From JADFXI01 sp963784135 (lineage in GTDB: Bacteria; Nitrospirota; Thermodesulfovibrionia; Thermodesulfovibrionales; Dissulfurispiraceae), in contig CAWAQG010000008.1 of assembly GCA_963784135.1 (NCBI GenBank), forward strand, positions 1 to 64,000: a DNA stretch of 64,000 nt, read 5' to 3'. Of the stretch, positions 41,875 to 50,522 are shown piece after piece (the first letter of the stretch is position 1; every line of letters starts with the position of its first letter). The notes under the pieces are model-generated. The model did no database searches, had not been told where the DNA came from, and was given only the letters and a program-made list of their open reading frames with translations. Position numbers and translations under genes: made by a program.

Positions 41875-43830
41875 CTAAAACTTGTACCTTATACCTGCTT
41901 CCACCCACCTGCGGGGATTCCTGTCATATAATAAGTCGTATTGTGCGCCATTGAAGAGGTTATGGGCTGTAAGAAACACCTCAGCCTTATACTTGTCCTG
42001 TAAATAAATACTTTTTATCAGGTTAAGGTCAAAGATAAAGCCGTCGTGTTTGCCGAGTGCGTCTGTGTAGGGATATTGAGACTGGTTGGTAATCCAACTA
42101 TAACGGCCTTTAAGGAGCGCCTTAAAAGATTTATGGTCATCATATTTGAGTCCGATATCATAGACAGTTTCGGGTGTATCGGAAATGCCCTGGCCAGTGG
42201 CAAAGTCCAGAGTGTCAATAAATATAAAACCGCCGTACAGGGAGGTGTTATAGAGAGGGCTTGTCCTGAACTCGGTCTCTATCCCCTGAATCCTTTGATG
42301 TCCGATGTTAACATATTCTCCATTCATTGTGACCAGATCTTCGGTAAAAGTTATTGCATCAGTCATATCATGCCTGAATGCAGATACCTTTAACCACAGG
42401 TGCTCAAGCACATCTGTCTCTGCCCCGAATTGGTATGTCATTACTCGTTCGACCTTAAGGTTGGGATTTGACTCATCACCAAATATATCTCCGAAGGTCT
42501 CTGCGAACGATGGGGTATAAAAGCCCCGTTCAACAAGCGCCCTCAACAATATATTAGGTGTAAGTTTATATGTAGCCCCGAGACTCGGGCTTACAAAACT
42601 ACCGTTTGACACTGTATCTTCATAACGTAATCCAGGGGTAACGGATAAATTACCCAGTGAAATAGTGTCATTGCCATAGACCGCCCATCTGCTTGTCGCC
42701 TGTCTGCCGTTTATAAGGTCGTCCGTTCTGCAGATGAGGTCCTGATAGCTCGCCCCAAACACTATATTTTGAATGTCATGCTTCCATGTGATGTCCGCGT
42801 CTGCCCCGTATTTCATGTCACGAAACCCGGCAGCATAAGATTCAAGGCCTGTGCTCAATGTATTTTCACGAAAAGCATTGCTATAGCGTTCCGTCCAAAC
42901 AGAGAGCTTCAAATCCAGATCTTTGTTCAAAGAGCTGTTCAGAGAGAGATTTGATATTAAGGTATGTAGGTCTCTCATGTCAGCGAAATCAAGCTCCTGG
43001 CTCTGACCCTCACCCCTCGATGACCTGTCATAGAAAATGTTGAAACCCACCTTCGTATCTGCTGTGATGTCATATGACAATTTTGCCTGATACGCATTGC
43101 CTGAAAAAGCGTCATCTGGAATCAATCCGTCGGAATGCAGGCGGCCTGCATAAAAATAATAACCGAATTGGTCTTTTTTGCCGTAGGCCTCTGCCCTGAG
43201 ATCGTATGTGCTTTCACTGCCGTATGATGCAGAGAGAGTGCCATCCAGCTTGCCGTTGCCGGGGGATTTGGTGATGATATTAATAACCCCGCCAAGAGAG
43301 GACCCCCATGCCGAGGAAGCAGGCCCCTTTATAACCTCTATCCTTTCAATATTCTGTACAGGAAGACTTCCTACCTCGATCTGATTTGCCTCAAGATTGT
43401 TCATCGGTATCCCATCAATCAATAAGGCAACATGATCTTGGGCTGCGCCCTGCACGTAAATCTGTACGATACTGCCCGGCCCCCCCCTGTTTCCCACGTA
43501 TATACCAGTGATCGTATTCAACACATCAGCAACAGTATGCGCATTCATCAGTTCAATATCTTTTGCAGTCACAACAGTGACGTTCTCAGGCGTCTGCGAC
43601 AGAGACTTTGAACTCCTCGTTGCGGAGACAACCTCAATATTCATGAGATCCCTGAGATCCATATTCAGAAGCGCTTCCATATTGGTGGTGGGCTGGGCGG
43701 CAGACTCAGTTGATTCATCTTCATTAGCGAGCGCATAAGATTTGCACGTGAAGCCGGCTGAGAAGAAAATACAGAGGACAAAAAATAACGGCAGGATAAA
43801 AGATGTTTTTGCGCTACTATTAAATGCCAT
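41875..43830 (-). CDS. TonB-dependent outer-membrane receptor
   Basis: The 651-residue protein has a signal peptide (SFILPLFFVLCIFFSAGF then a cleavage-like region). A plug domain has TRSSKSLSQTPENVTVVTAKDIE near residue 75 and GPASSAWGSSLGGVINIITK. A 22-strand-type barrel ends in IRYKF with terminal Phe. The family imports siderophores, cobalamin or other large ligands across the outer membrane. The start follows GGAGATGGGC. It is first in a likely operon with the precursor peptide and maturase, so it may take up, or respond to, the mature peptide. A metal-uptake role cannot be excluded. Confidence 0.9.
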   Translation of the reverse strand: MAFNSSAKTSFILPLFFVLCIFFSAGFTCKSYALANEDESTESAAQPTTNMEALLNMDLRDLMNIEVVSATRSSKSLSQTPENVTVVTAKDIELMNAHTVADVLNTITGIYVGNRGGPGSIVQIYVQGAAQDHVALLIDGIPMNNLEANQIEVGSLPVQNIERIEVIKGPASSAWGSSLGGVINIITKSPGNGKLDGTLSASYGSESTYDLRAEAYGKKDQFGYYFYAGRLHSDGLIPDDAFSGNAYQAKLSYDITADTKVGFNIFYDRSSRGEGQSQELDFADMRDLHTLISNLSLNSSLNKDLDLKLSVWTERYSNAFRENTLSTGLESYAAGFRDMKYGADADITWKHDIQNIVFGASYQDLICRTDDLINGRQATSRWAVYGNDTISLGNLSVTPGLRYEDTVSNGSFVSPSLGATYKLTPNILLRALVERGFYTPSFAETFGDIFGDESNPNLKVERVMTYQFGAETDVLEHLWLKVSAFRHDMTDAITFTEDLVTMNGEYVNIGHQRIQGIETEFRTSPLYNTSLYGGFIFIDTLDFATGQGISDTPETVYDIGLKYDDHKSFKALLKGRYSWITNQSQYPYTDALGKHDGFIFDLNLIKSIYLQDKYKAEVFLTAHNLFNGAQYDLLYDRNPRRWVEAGIRYKF

Positions 43831-44037
43831 GCCCATCTCCCATATACGTTATTTAAAATGGGTGCTGGGTTAAATCATAGAAAATTCAAACCGTTTAGGT
43901 CAATAGGAAAATTCTCATGAGAAGACTATAAGCTCTAATATCGCCCACCGCAAAAATGATCGCCGCTGCAGAGAACGATTTCAGACAAGCTGGAATTTTC
44001 ATGAGTCATGGCCAACAAAGGGGCATGAAAACAGAGT

Positions 44038-44102
44038 TTGTCAAACCGGCTTGTCCGGAATCTTTGCCGAGACTGATAGACTCCGGACAAGCCGGAGTGA
44101 CA
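44038..44102. repeat. REP-like palindromic hairpin
   Basis: CCGGCTTGTCCGGAATC and GACTCCGGACAAGCCGGAGTGACAG form a hairpin with inner palindromes. The same unit occurs at 44461-44528 in the same orientation. Confidence 0.8.
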
Positions 44103-44151
44103 GATCGCGGCCTTATTTTCGAGACAAGAACGGGCCCCTTACAGCCAAAAT

Positions 44152-44391
44152 CTAAACCTTGTATTTTTTATAAATCTCTCGCCTGACAGGACAGACACAG
44201 TAAGAAGATGAAGCATATGGCATTAAGTAATTACACCTTGCCTTGTCGCACTCACATTTATTCGGCTCAAGAAATTCTCCCAGCACATTACCTATAGAAC
44301 AAGGAATCCAGCTATCGTCGTTCAAGCACCGGAAATTATACGGACACCGTGTTGTCCGTAATTTAGTTTCCTCACTGACCTTATATTTCAT
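44152..44391 (-). CDS. Small cysteine-rich protein
   Basis: The 79-residue protein (start MKYKVSEETKLRTT) has nine cysteines in the order CPYNFRC, PC, KCECDKARC and CVC. It could bind an Fe-S cluster or zinc. AGGAGAAGCGGT precedes the chosen ATG; a longer frame would start with a hydrophobic run without a ribosome-binding site. No named family was recognised. It lies between two identical palindromic repeats. Confidence 0.6.
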   Translation of the reverse strand: MKYKVSEETKLRTTRCPYNFRCLNDDSWIPCSIGNVLGEFLEPNKCECDKARCNYLMPYASSSYCVCPVRREIYKKYKV

Positions 44392-44460
44392 ACCGCTTCT
44401 CCTGCCAACCCGCAAAAAGTTCATTAATACCACTACTGATAAAACGGTATGAAAATAAGT

Positions 44461-44528
44461 TGTCATTCCGGCTCGTCCGGAATCTGTCCATGCTTTTCTG
44501 ATAGACTCCGGACAAGCCGGAGTGACAG
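44461..44528. repeat. REP-like palindromic hairpin, second copy
   Basis: TGTCATTCCGGCTCGTCCGGAATC and GACTCCGGACAAGCCGGAGTGACAG repeat the unit at 44038. It is in the upstream region of the Cys-rich gene. Confidence 0.8.
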
Positions 44529-44595
44529 TTCCCGGTGCTATCTTCGAGACAATGACAGCAGAATATATTTTCCAACTTTTTACAAGTTGGCAATA

Positions 44596-45669
44596 TCAGC
44601 CACGTTTAACTTTCCCCATCATTTTCACTAATTCAATTAAAAGGTCAGAGTCATACTCTTTCCTTTCTTTCGATATAATTTCGAGTGCATTGTAAGGGGT
44701 AAAGGCATTTTTGTATGGTCTCTGCGTTGTCAAGGCATCATAACAATCCGCAAGGCCAGCTATCCTGCCAAAAAGTGTAATCTCATTTCCTTGAAGATTA
44801 TTCGGGTAGCCGCTGCCGGAGAGTTTCTCGTGATGCTGCATCAATGCTTCATGTGACTCCTCAGGAATTTCCTTATGTCCCCGCATAATCTTTTCTCCCT
44901 CGCGCACATGCTCCTTTATAGTTCTGTATTCATAGTCGTCAAGCTTGCCCTGCTTGTTCAGGACTAAGGGAGAAATAGTTGTTTTGCCTATGTCATGAAG
45001 CATTGTTCCTATCCCCAATTTCCCAACGTCATCTCTATTTAATCCTATGGCAACACCGAGCCCGGTGCTCAAAACCGCCACATCTACACTGTGCGTATAG
45101 GTATAGTAGTCATATTTTTCGAGTGTCAGCATGTTATAGATCATGTCGAAATTGTCAAACAGGGAGTTGATTATGTTGGTAACCGCATCCTTCACTTCTT
45201 CTAACTTTTCACCGCTGCCCGGGTTGTCAAACAAATCTTTCACTAAAATCTTTGAATTTTCTTTGAGTACAAATGCCTTTCTCTTTATTTTCATATCTTC
45301 AGACAGATGAGATGCCTGCAGCAATGAATCAAGATATGTTTTATAACGAGGCATCGCAGACTTGTCTATGACAAGCTCATATGGCGCACCCTCTTTATTT
45401 CTTAAGGCATCAGCACTTACGACCACAGGAGATTTATCATCAGCTTTCACCAGCTCCTCAAAATTTAAGCCTGTTCGCTTGAAAAGACCAAAATCAATCG
45501 CTGTGTCGGGAAGGATGGATCTGCTGTCTATCTGAAAATAGTGTTCTTTGCTTAATGAAAAATTCATGATTCTCTGGAATTCGGTGGTATGTATATTTTC
45601 CGCAATAACCTTTTTAGTTTCTGCGGCACATGCGGCAGGCTCATCACCAATTATTTTAAACTTTGTGCT
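44596..45669 (-). CDS. HD-GYP domain phosphodiesterase
   Basis: The 357-residue protein has a C-terminal HD-GYP domain: the HD pair in TMLHDIGK, HVREGEKIM, and the signature HHEKLSGSGYPN. This family cleaves cyclic di-GMP. The N-terminal region (about 1-160) is a DUF3391-like domain with DTAIDFGLFKR. The start MSTKFKIIGDE was chosen over an upstream frame that adds 14 residues. It stands alone, with a repeat element upstream, and opposes the diguanylate cyclase at 23.4 kb in function. Confidence 0.9.
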   Translation of the reverse strand, partial: STKFKIIGDEPAACAAETKKVIAENIHTTEFQRIMNFSLSKEHYFQIDSRSILPDTAIDFGLFKRTGLNFEELVKADDKSPVVVSADALRNKEGAPYELVIDKSAMPRYKTYLDSLLQASHLSEDMKIKRKAFVLKENSKILVKDLFDNPGSGEKLEEVKDAVTNIINSLFDNFDMIYNMLTLEKYDYYTYTHSVDVAVLSTGLGVAIGLNRDDVGKLGIGTMLHDIGKTTISPLVLNKQGKLDDYEYRTIKEHVREGEKIMRGHKEIPEESHEALMQHHEKLSGSGYPNNLQGNEITLFGRIAGLADCYDALTTQRPYKNAFTPYNALEIISKERKEYDSDLLIELVKMMGKVKRG

Positions 45670-45773
45670 CATGCGGTTTATTGGCCCTCTGGACTTGACC
45701 ATTGGCTGCAAAAATCACGCCTGTTTGATTTGTAAAAAAAATACCCTTCTAAAACAGCTCCATACTTAACCAT

Positions 45774-45932
45774 TGATGGTCTCGCAAAAAGTCGTCATAC
45801 CCGTGCTTAAGAGCACCTACTGTTGGCGAAGGCGGGTATCTATGGCATAGGCAACTACCTGAAAAAAATGGATTCCCGTCTTCACGGGAATGACGATAAA
45901 ACGCTTTTTCAGACTTATTGCGAGATAGTCAA
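45774..45932. repeat. Inverted-repeat element, copy A (same family as 59920-60080)
   Basis: It starts GGTCTCGCAAAAAGTCGTCA and ends with the near complement AGACTTATTGCGAGATAG. The inner region has the palindrome GATTCCCGTCTTCACGGGAATGACG. A 63-base stretch matches the opposite strand at about 60015-60080 exactly. Confidence 0.85.
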
Positions 45933-46094
45933 CCATTTGTGCTAATATTTCAGGCTATTATTGTCAACTAAAATTTACAGGAATGTCTCTTATAGATAAC
46001 TAAAAAGACAAATAATCAATGAGTTTGTGGGCAAAGGCAGGATGTTGCCATTTTTAGCATCAGCAACAAAAGTTGCACCCATGAGTGCAAGATT

Positions 46095-47534
46095 TTAAGA
46101 TTTTTTCTTCAGTTGTTTATTGAGGGCCTGACGTGTAAAGCCAAGCAAAGAGGCCGCCACACTTTGGTTGCCATTGGAAAGCCTCATGGCTTCCTGAATA
46201 AGATAATTCCTCGCTTCGGCAATGGTCGGGAAATGGCCGAAAATATTCTGGAGCGTGCCTGAATCCCCTCCCGGAAAAGCTGCTGAAACTGGAGCAGACA
46301 CTCCGTTCTGCACATATCCGGGAATATTTTTGAACCCGCTCATGGAAAGCATTCCCGATTTATGCCGCGCCATTGCATCAAATACCATTGACTCAAGCTC
46401 GCGGACATTGCCCGGGAAATCATATCCGGAAAGGAACTCCGGCAATCCAGGGTGTATGGAGGGTTTTTCCTTTTTAAACTCTCCGGCAGCGACTTCGATA
46501 AAATGCTCGAGCAGCGCGGGGAGGTCTTCAGGCCGTTCCCTAAGTGGCGGGACATGTACCCGATGAGAGCAGAGACGATAAAACAGGTCCTTGCGGAATA
46601 TTCCGTCATTGGCCAGGACTTCGGGGTCTTTGTTCGTAGCTACAACGATTCTGGCGTCGCTTTTCACCGGCGTGTCGGAACCAAGGGCATAGTAGGTGGA
46701 CTCCTGCAACAGCCTCAGGAGTTTCACCTGGGAAGATGGACTTAAATCGCCTATTTCGTCGAGAAAAAGCGTACCGTTCTCCGCCCGCGCTATCAACCCC
46801 CCGCGAGACTGATCGGCGCCTGTAAAGGCCCCTTTCCTGTGGCCGAACAGGGCATCGGAAAACATGGTATCATCGAGGCCGCTGACATTTACCGCGACGA
46901 AATGCCCTTTCCTTCCGCTCAAACGATGCACCGCTTGAGCAATAAGTTCCTTGCCCACCCCCGTTTCTCCGGTTATCATGACCGGCTGCGGTGTTGAGGC
47001 TACGGCTTCGAGATACTGAAAGATCGCCCTCATATTTCTGCTCCGGGTTATGATGTGGGAAAAAGCGTTCCCGTGTTTCAGGACGTCCGTGAGAAGATAC
47101 TCTTTGATGGAAGTCAGCTCGCTTTGGAGGGTGCGTATTCTGATCGTTCTTTTGACCGAAGAAACGAGCCTGTCCGCCTCCACGGGTTTGATGAGGTAGT
47201 CAGAGGCGCCCCCTTTCATGCAAGCTATCGCCGTCTCAATATCATTAGCGCCCGTCATGACAATCACCGGCACTTGAGGGAAATCGGCGTTTATTGCCGC
47301 AAGGAGTTCAAGGCCCGAAATATTCGGCATTATGAGGTCAAGGACAACTACGGCAATACTCTCCATCAACTCCGACAGCAGGGGGATAACCTCCCTGCTG
47401 TCATGGACGGACAATATATCATCAAACCCCTCGGAAGCCAGGACAGCAACTGCGGCGCTCAGGATCTGCGGCTCGTCGTCGGCCAGAAGAATTTTTCGAC
47501 ACTTTTCCATATCTTCCTTCATTTTACCCTTCAA
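46095..47534 (-). CDS. NtrC-family sigma-54 response regulator
   Basis: The 479-residue regulator has a receiver domain (KILLADDEP; phosphorylation Asp in VVVLDLIMPN), then an AAA+ domain with Walker A GETGVGKE, GAFTGA (KGAFTGADQ) for sigma-54 contact and the sensor-2-type PGNVRELESM. A C-terminal Fis-type HTH follows (NYLIQEAMRLSNGNQSVAASLLGFTRQALNKQL). It is downstream of and overlaps the end of the hybrid kinase gene by 11 bases, so the two form one system. The first codons (MKGKMKEDMEK) contain alternative starts. Confidence 0.94.
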   Translation of the reverse strand: MKGKMKEDMEKCRKILLADDEPQILSAAVAVLASEGFDDILSVHDSREVIPLLSELMESIAVVVLDLIMPNISGLELLAAINADFPQVPVIVMTGANDIETAIACMKGGASDYLIKPVEADRLVSSVKRTIRIRTLQSELTSIKEYLLTDVLKHGNAFSHIITRSRNMRAIFQYLEAVASTPQPVMITGETGVGKELIAQAVHRLSGRKGHFVAVNVSGLDDTMFSDALFGHRKGAFTGADQSRGGLIARAENGTLFLDEIGDLSPSSQVKLLRLLQESTYYALGSDTPVKSDARIVVATNKDPEVLANDGIFRKDLFYRLCSHRVHVPPLRERPEDLPALLEHFIEVAAGEFKKEKPSIHPGLPEFLSGYDFPGNVRELESMVFDAMARHKSGMLSMSGFKNIPGYVQNGVSAPVSAAFPGGDSGTLQNIFGHFPTIAEARNYLIQEAMRLSNGNQSVAASLLGFTRQALNKQLKKKS

Positions 47535-49836
47535 CGCTCAAAAAAGCTAACAGTCTGTAAAATTCAGATTCGAGTCTGCCAAAAACAATACCGGCCTGCG
47601 CCCTATCGCCCTGCCCGGCCGCGAGTTCGAGCTGGAGCGCCGCATCCTGCAAAGGTTTGGCCCCTATCGTTCCGGCTGCGCCCTTCAGCGAATGCGCGAG
47701 CCTGTTGGCGCGATGGGAATCCCAGGCTGCGATGGATTCCCGGATCTCACCGAGACGGGCCGGCGTAACATTCATCAGAAAGTCGGCGCATATTTTGCGA
47801 ATAAGGGCCTCGTTACTGCCGTAAAGCCTGTGCAGGCACGCCCTGTCAAGAACATCGTCATCTTTTCCACTCGCCTCTGTGGTCGGCAGATGGGCGATCT
47901 TTGCGAAAAGTTCAGATATGCTGAAAGGTTTTGCAATATACTCGTTCATGCCGCTTTCGAGGCAGCGCTTCCTGTCTCCCTTCATCGCGTATGCAGTTGT
48001 CGCGATTATCGGTACCGCGTGATTTTTCACCGGCGAGCGGGGGTCGCGTATAGACCGTGTAGTCTCAAAACCGTCCATATCAGGCATCTGGATATCCATC
48101 AAAACCAGATCGAAATCTTGTTGTGACAGCAATTCTATCGCTTCTTTCCCGCTGCCCGCCGCTTTTACTTCATGCGCCGACTTCTCCAACATCCCCGCCA
48201 CATAATTCCGGATCACGGGATTGTCCTCCACATGAAGGATCCTCAATGGAGTGGATATTGAGAACGACATCGGCCCTCCGGGACCGGACTCTTCTACCGG
48301 CTTGCCCTGAGAGAAACGCGCGGTAAAATGGAAAATGCTCCCCTTACCGGCCTCGCTCTCGACCCAGATGGCGCCGCCCATGAGTTTTACAATATTCATC
48401 GCTATATTCAGACCGAGCCCCGAACCGCCGTATCTCCTCGTTGTCGAGCCGTCCGCCTGGGTAAAGCTCTCGAATATTCGCTCCATCTTATCTCCGGGAA
48501 TACCGATGCCCGTGTCCCTCACCGAAAAATGAAGGGTAATAAAGCGCTCTTGCTCTGCTCCCTCATGCCGGCGCACTTCCACTACCACCCAGCCTTTATT
48601 AGTGAACTTGACCGCATTGCCGATCAGATTGACAAGGACCTGCTGCAGCCGCAGGGGGTCTCCCTTCAGCAGCACTGGCACATCCTGTTCCATGTGGACC
48701 CGAAGGACCACGCCCTTCAGCATCACCTGGGAAGAGAACATGTTGACGGCAAGATAGAGCGCCCTGCGCAGGTCAAAATCGATCTCCTCCATCTCCAGTT
48801 TCCCGGCCTCTATTTTCGAGAGGTCGAGTATGTCGTTCATAAGGCCGAGGAGCGAATCTCCCGACTGTTTCAGAGCTTCGGCATATTCCCGTTGTTCCGG
48901 CCCAAGCTCGGTGCCCAACAGCATTTCGCTCATCCCGATGATGGCGTTCATTGGGGTCCTGATCTCGTGGCTCATGTTTGCAATGAATTCTGTCTTGGCT
49001 CGACTGGCCGAATCCGCTGTATCCTTTGCCTTCTTGAGCGAATCTTCCGCGAGCTTGCGCCCCACAATCTCTTCCTTCAGCAGCTCATTCGTCTGTTCGA
49101 GTACCGCTGTTCTGGAGGCCACTTTTTCCTCGAGTTCCTGGTTCCATTTTTCGATTCTTTCGAGCATTCCGTTCAACCCTCTGGCGAGCAACCCCAACTC
49201 GTCTTTTGATTTAACCGAGGCCCTGACAGAATAATCTTTCTCCTCAGTCACCTCGCGCATGATATTCGACAAATGAAGGACCGGAGCAGTGATGGCCTTC
49301 TGGAGCTTGCCAAGGAGAAACAAGGCAACTCCGCTTGTCAAGGCAGAAATTATAATGAGAAAGTCGAACAACATAAATATATGGGCATATAGCCTTTTCA
49401 AGCCGGCACGAACGTATACCATCCCAATGGTTTCCTTGTCGAAAACAACAGGACAAAAGACCACAAGGTGGCCTTTTTCAAAGGCATACCCCTCCGATTT
49501 CGGTTTTAACGGATAAAATAAGTTTTTCACGTCTTCACGTACATAAGTGCTCAGAATCCTGCCATCTCTCATATAGACAGCGGCATGTTCGATATCCAGG
49601 TCGCCCCGCAGAGAAGCGAGTGTGTCTTCGGCCCTCTTCTGATCGACAAACAGCAGAGACGATACGATGTTTTTTGCAATTACAGCAGCCTGAAATTTCG
49701 TGTCCTCCAGCAATGCCGCCTTTTGGTGGACCAGTTCCACGACGATAATGGAAAGACCCATCAGAATTACGACAAAACCTGTAGAAAAAAGGTTTATCAA
49801 CGTCAGTTTGCGCTTTATGCTTGCATTGTTCATCAT
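47524..49836 (-). CDS. Hybrid histidine kinase with receiver and Hpt domains
   Basis: The 770-residue protein has membrane helices at about residues 12-34 and 155-178 around a periplasmic sensor region, followed by HAMP. The HisKA domain has the phosphoacceptor in FIANMSHEIRTPMNAIIGMSEML. The ATPase domain has GTGIG-type IGIPGDKMERIF and SGLGLNIAMNIV. A receiver follows (DLVLMDIQMPDMDGFE), then an Hpt domain with the phosphotransfer His in AHSLKGAAGTIGA. It forms a multistep phosphorelay that could feed the NtrC-type regulator next to it. The YfiR-like gene overlaps its start. Confidence 0.94.
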   Translation of the reverse strand: MMNNASIKRKLTLINLFSTGFVVILMGLSIIVVELVHQKAALLEDTKFQAAVIAKNIVSSLLFVDQKRAEDTLASLRGDLDIEHAAVYMRDGRILSTYVREDVKNLFYPLKPKSEGYAFEKGHLVVFCPVVFDKETIGMVYVRAGLKRLYAHIFMLFDFLIIISALTSGVALFLLGKLQKAITAPVLHLSNIMREVTEEKDYSVRASVKSKDELGLLARGLNGMLERIEKWNQELEEKVASRTAVLEQTNELLKEEIVGRKLAEDSLKKAKDTADSASRAKTEFIANMSHEIRTPMNAIIGMSEMLLGTELGPEQREYAEALKQSGDSLLGLMNDILDLSKIEAGKLEMEEIDFDLRRALYLAVNMFSSQVMLKGVVLRVHMEQDVPVLLKGDPLRLQQVLVNLIGNAVKFTNKGWVVVEVRRHEGAEQERFITLHFSVRDTGIGIPGDKMERIFESFTQADGSTTRRYGGSGLGLNIAMNIVKLMGGAIWVESEAGKGSIFHFTARFSQGKPVEESGPGGPMSFSISTPLRILHVEDNPVIRNYVAGMLEKSAHEVKAAGSGKEAIELLSQQDFDLVLMDIQMPDMDGFETTRSIRDPRSPVKNHAVPIIATTAYAMKGDRKRCLESGMNEYIAKPFSISELFAKIAHLPTTEASGKDDDVLDRACLHRLYGSNEALIRKICADFLMNVTPARLGEIRESIAAWDSHRANRLAHSLKGAAGTIGAKPLQDAALQLELAAGQGDRAQAGIVFGRLESEFYRLLAFLSVEG

Positions 49837-50441
49837 TGTCTTTCGCTTACCTTTACACTCTCCGCAATCTCAAGAAGATACGAGCTTATCTTCAGGTTCG
49901 CCCTTCTGGCAGCGTCCAAGTTGATCCTGAATCTCACCCGGTTGTCCTTTAAAAAGAAAGCGATTATGCCTCCCTCATTCTCAAAGCCCTTTATGTCCGA
50001 GACTGTGAGAACAGGTTTCCCTTTAACAAACGAGATTATCTGCGGCAGTCGATACGTCTCTGAGGAGGCAATAAAAAGAAGGTTGCAGCCGGAGGACGCA
50101 CTGATATCCGTGATCCTTTTTATCGACACGCTCCTCCCGCCTATGGGCCGGCCCGAAAGCGTCTCGAGGATACCGCCGAAGTGGTCATCCCCCAGTATGC
50201 AAATCTCAAAATTTTTATCATGCAGGCGGAAGGCATCACCGGGCCATTCCGCAAGCCTCGCGAAATTAAACAGAAAAGCTGCCTTAATTTCATATTCCTG
50301 CGCCAATGGATTTTCGGAATACGAGACAACCGGAGCAGCGAGAAGGGACAAACAGAGTGCAAGTCCAGCGATAAAAGGGCCGGCCCCGGCCAGGAAAGCA
50401 GATGGGATCAAACCTTCAGATTTCATTCTCCGGCTTTTCAT
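49833..50441 (-). CDS. YfiR-like periplasmic protein (DUF4154)
   Basis: The 202-residue protein has an N-terminal signal region (PFIAGLALCLSLLAAPVV). The DUF4154/YfiR core is EYEIKAAFLFNFARLAEWPGDAF, ICILGDDHFGG and CNLLFIASSE. Another start 15 codons downstream is possible. YfiR in Pseudomonas binds and represses the membrane cyclase YfiN. Here the partner is probably the adjacent hybrid kinase, because the genes overlap by four bases. The sensor would then receive its input from YfiR rather than directly. Confidence 0.85.
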   Translation of the reverse strand: MKSRRMKSEGLIPSAFLAGAGPFIAGLALCLSLLAAPVVSYSENPLAQEYEIKAAFLFNFARLAEWPGDAFRLHDKNFEICILGDDHFGGILETLSGRPIGGRSVSIKRITDISASSGCNLLFIASSETYRLPQIISFVKGKPVLTVSDIKGFENEGGIIAFFLKDNRVRFRINLDAARRANLKISSYLLEIAESVKVSERQ

Positions 50442-50506
50442 TTATTAAACATTAAACAAAGACCCTTTTTGATTTGTATATTACCCTAACGACGTATGGT
50501 TGGCAA

Positions 50507-50522
50507 GCTGATTAACAAAACC
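50507..50522. repeat. 16-bp target duplication, left side of IS copy 3 (right copy 51891-51906)
   Basis: GCTGATTAACAAAACC is present on both sides of the third IS copy. It fits a target duplication of the same length as at the other IS insertions. Confidence 0.9.
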
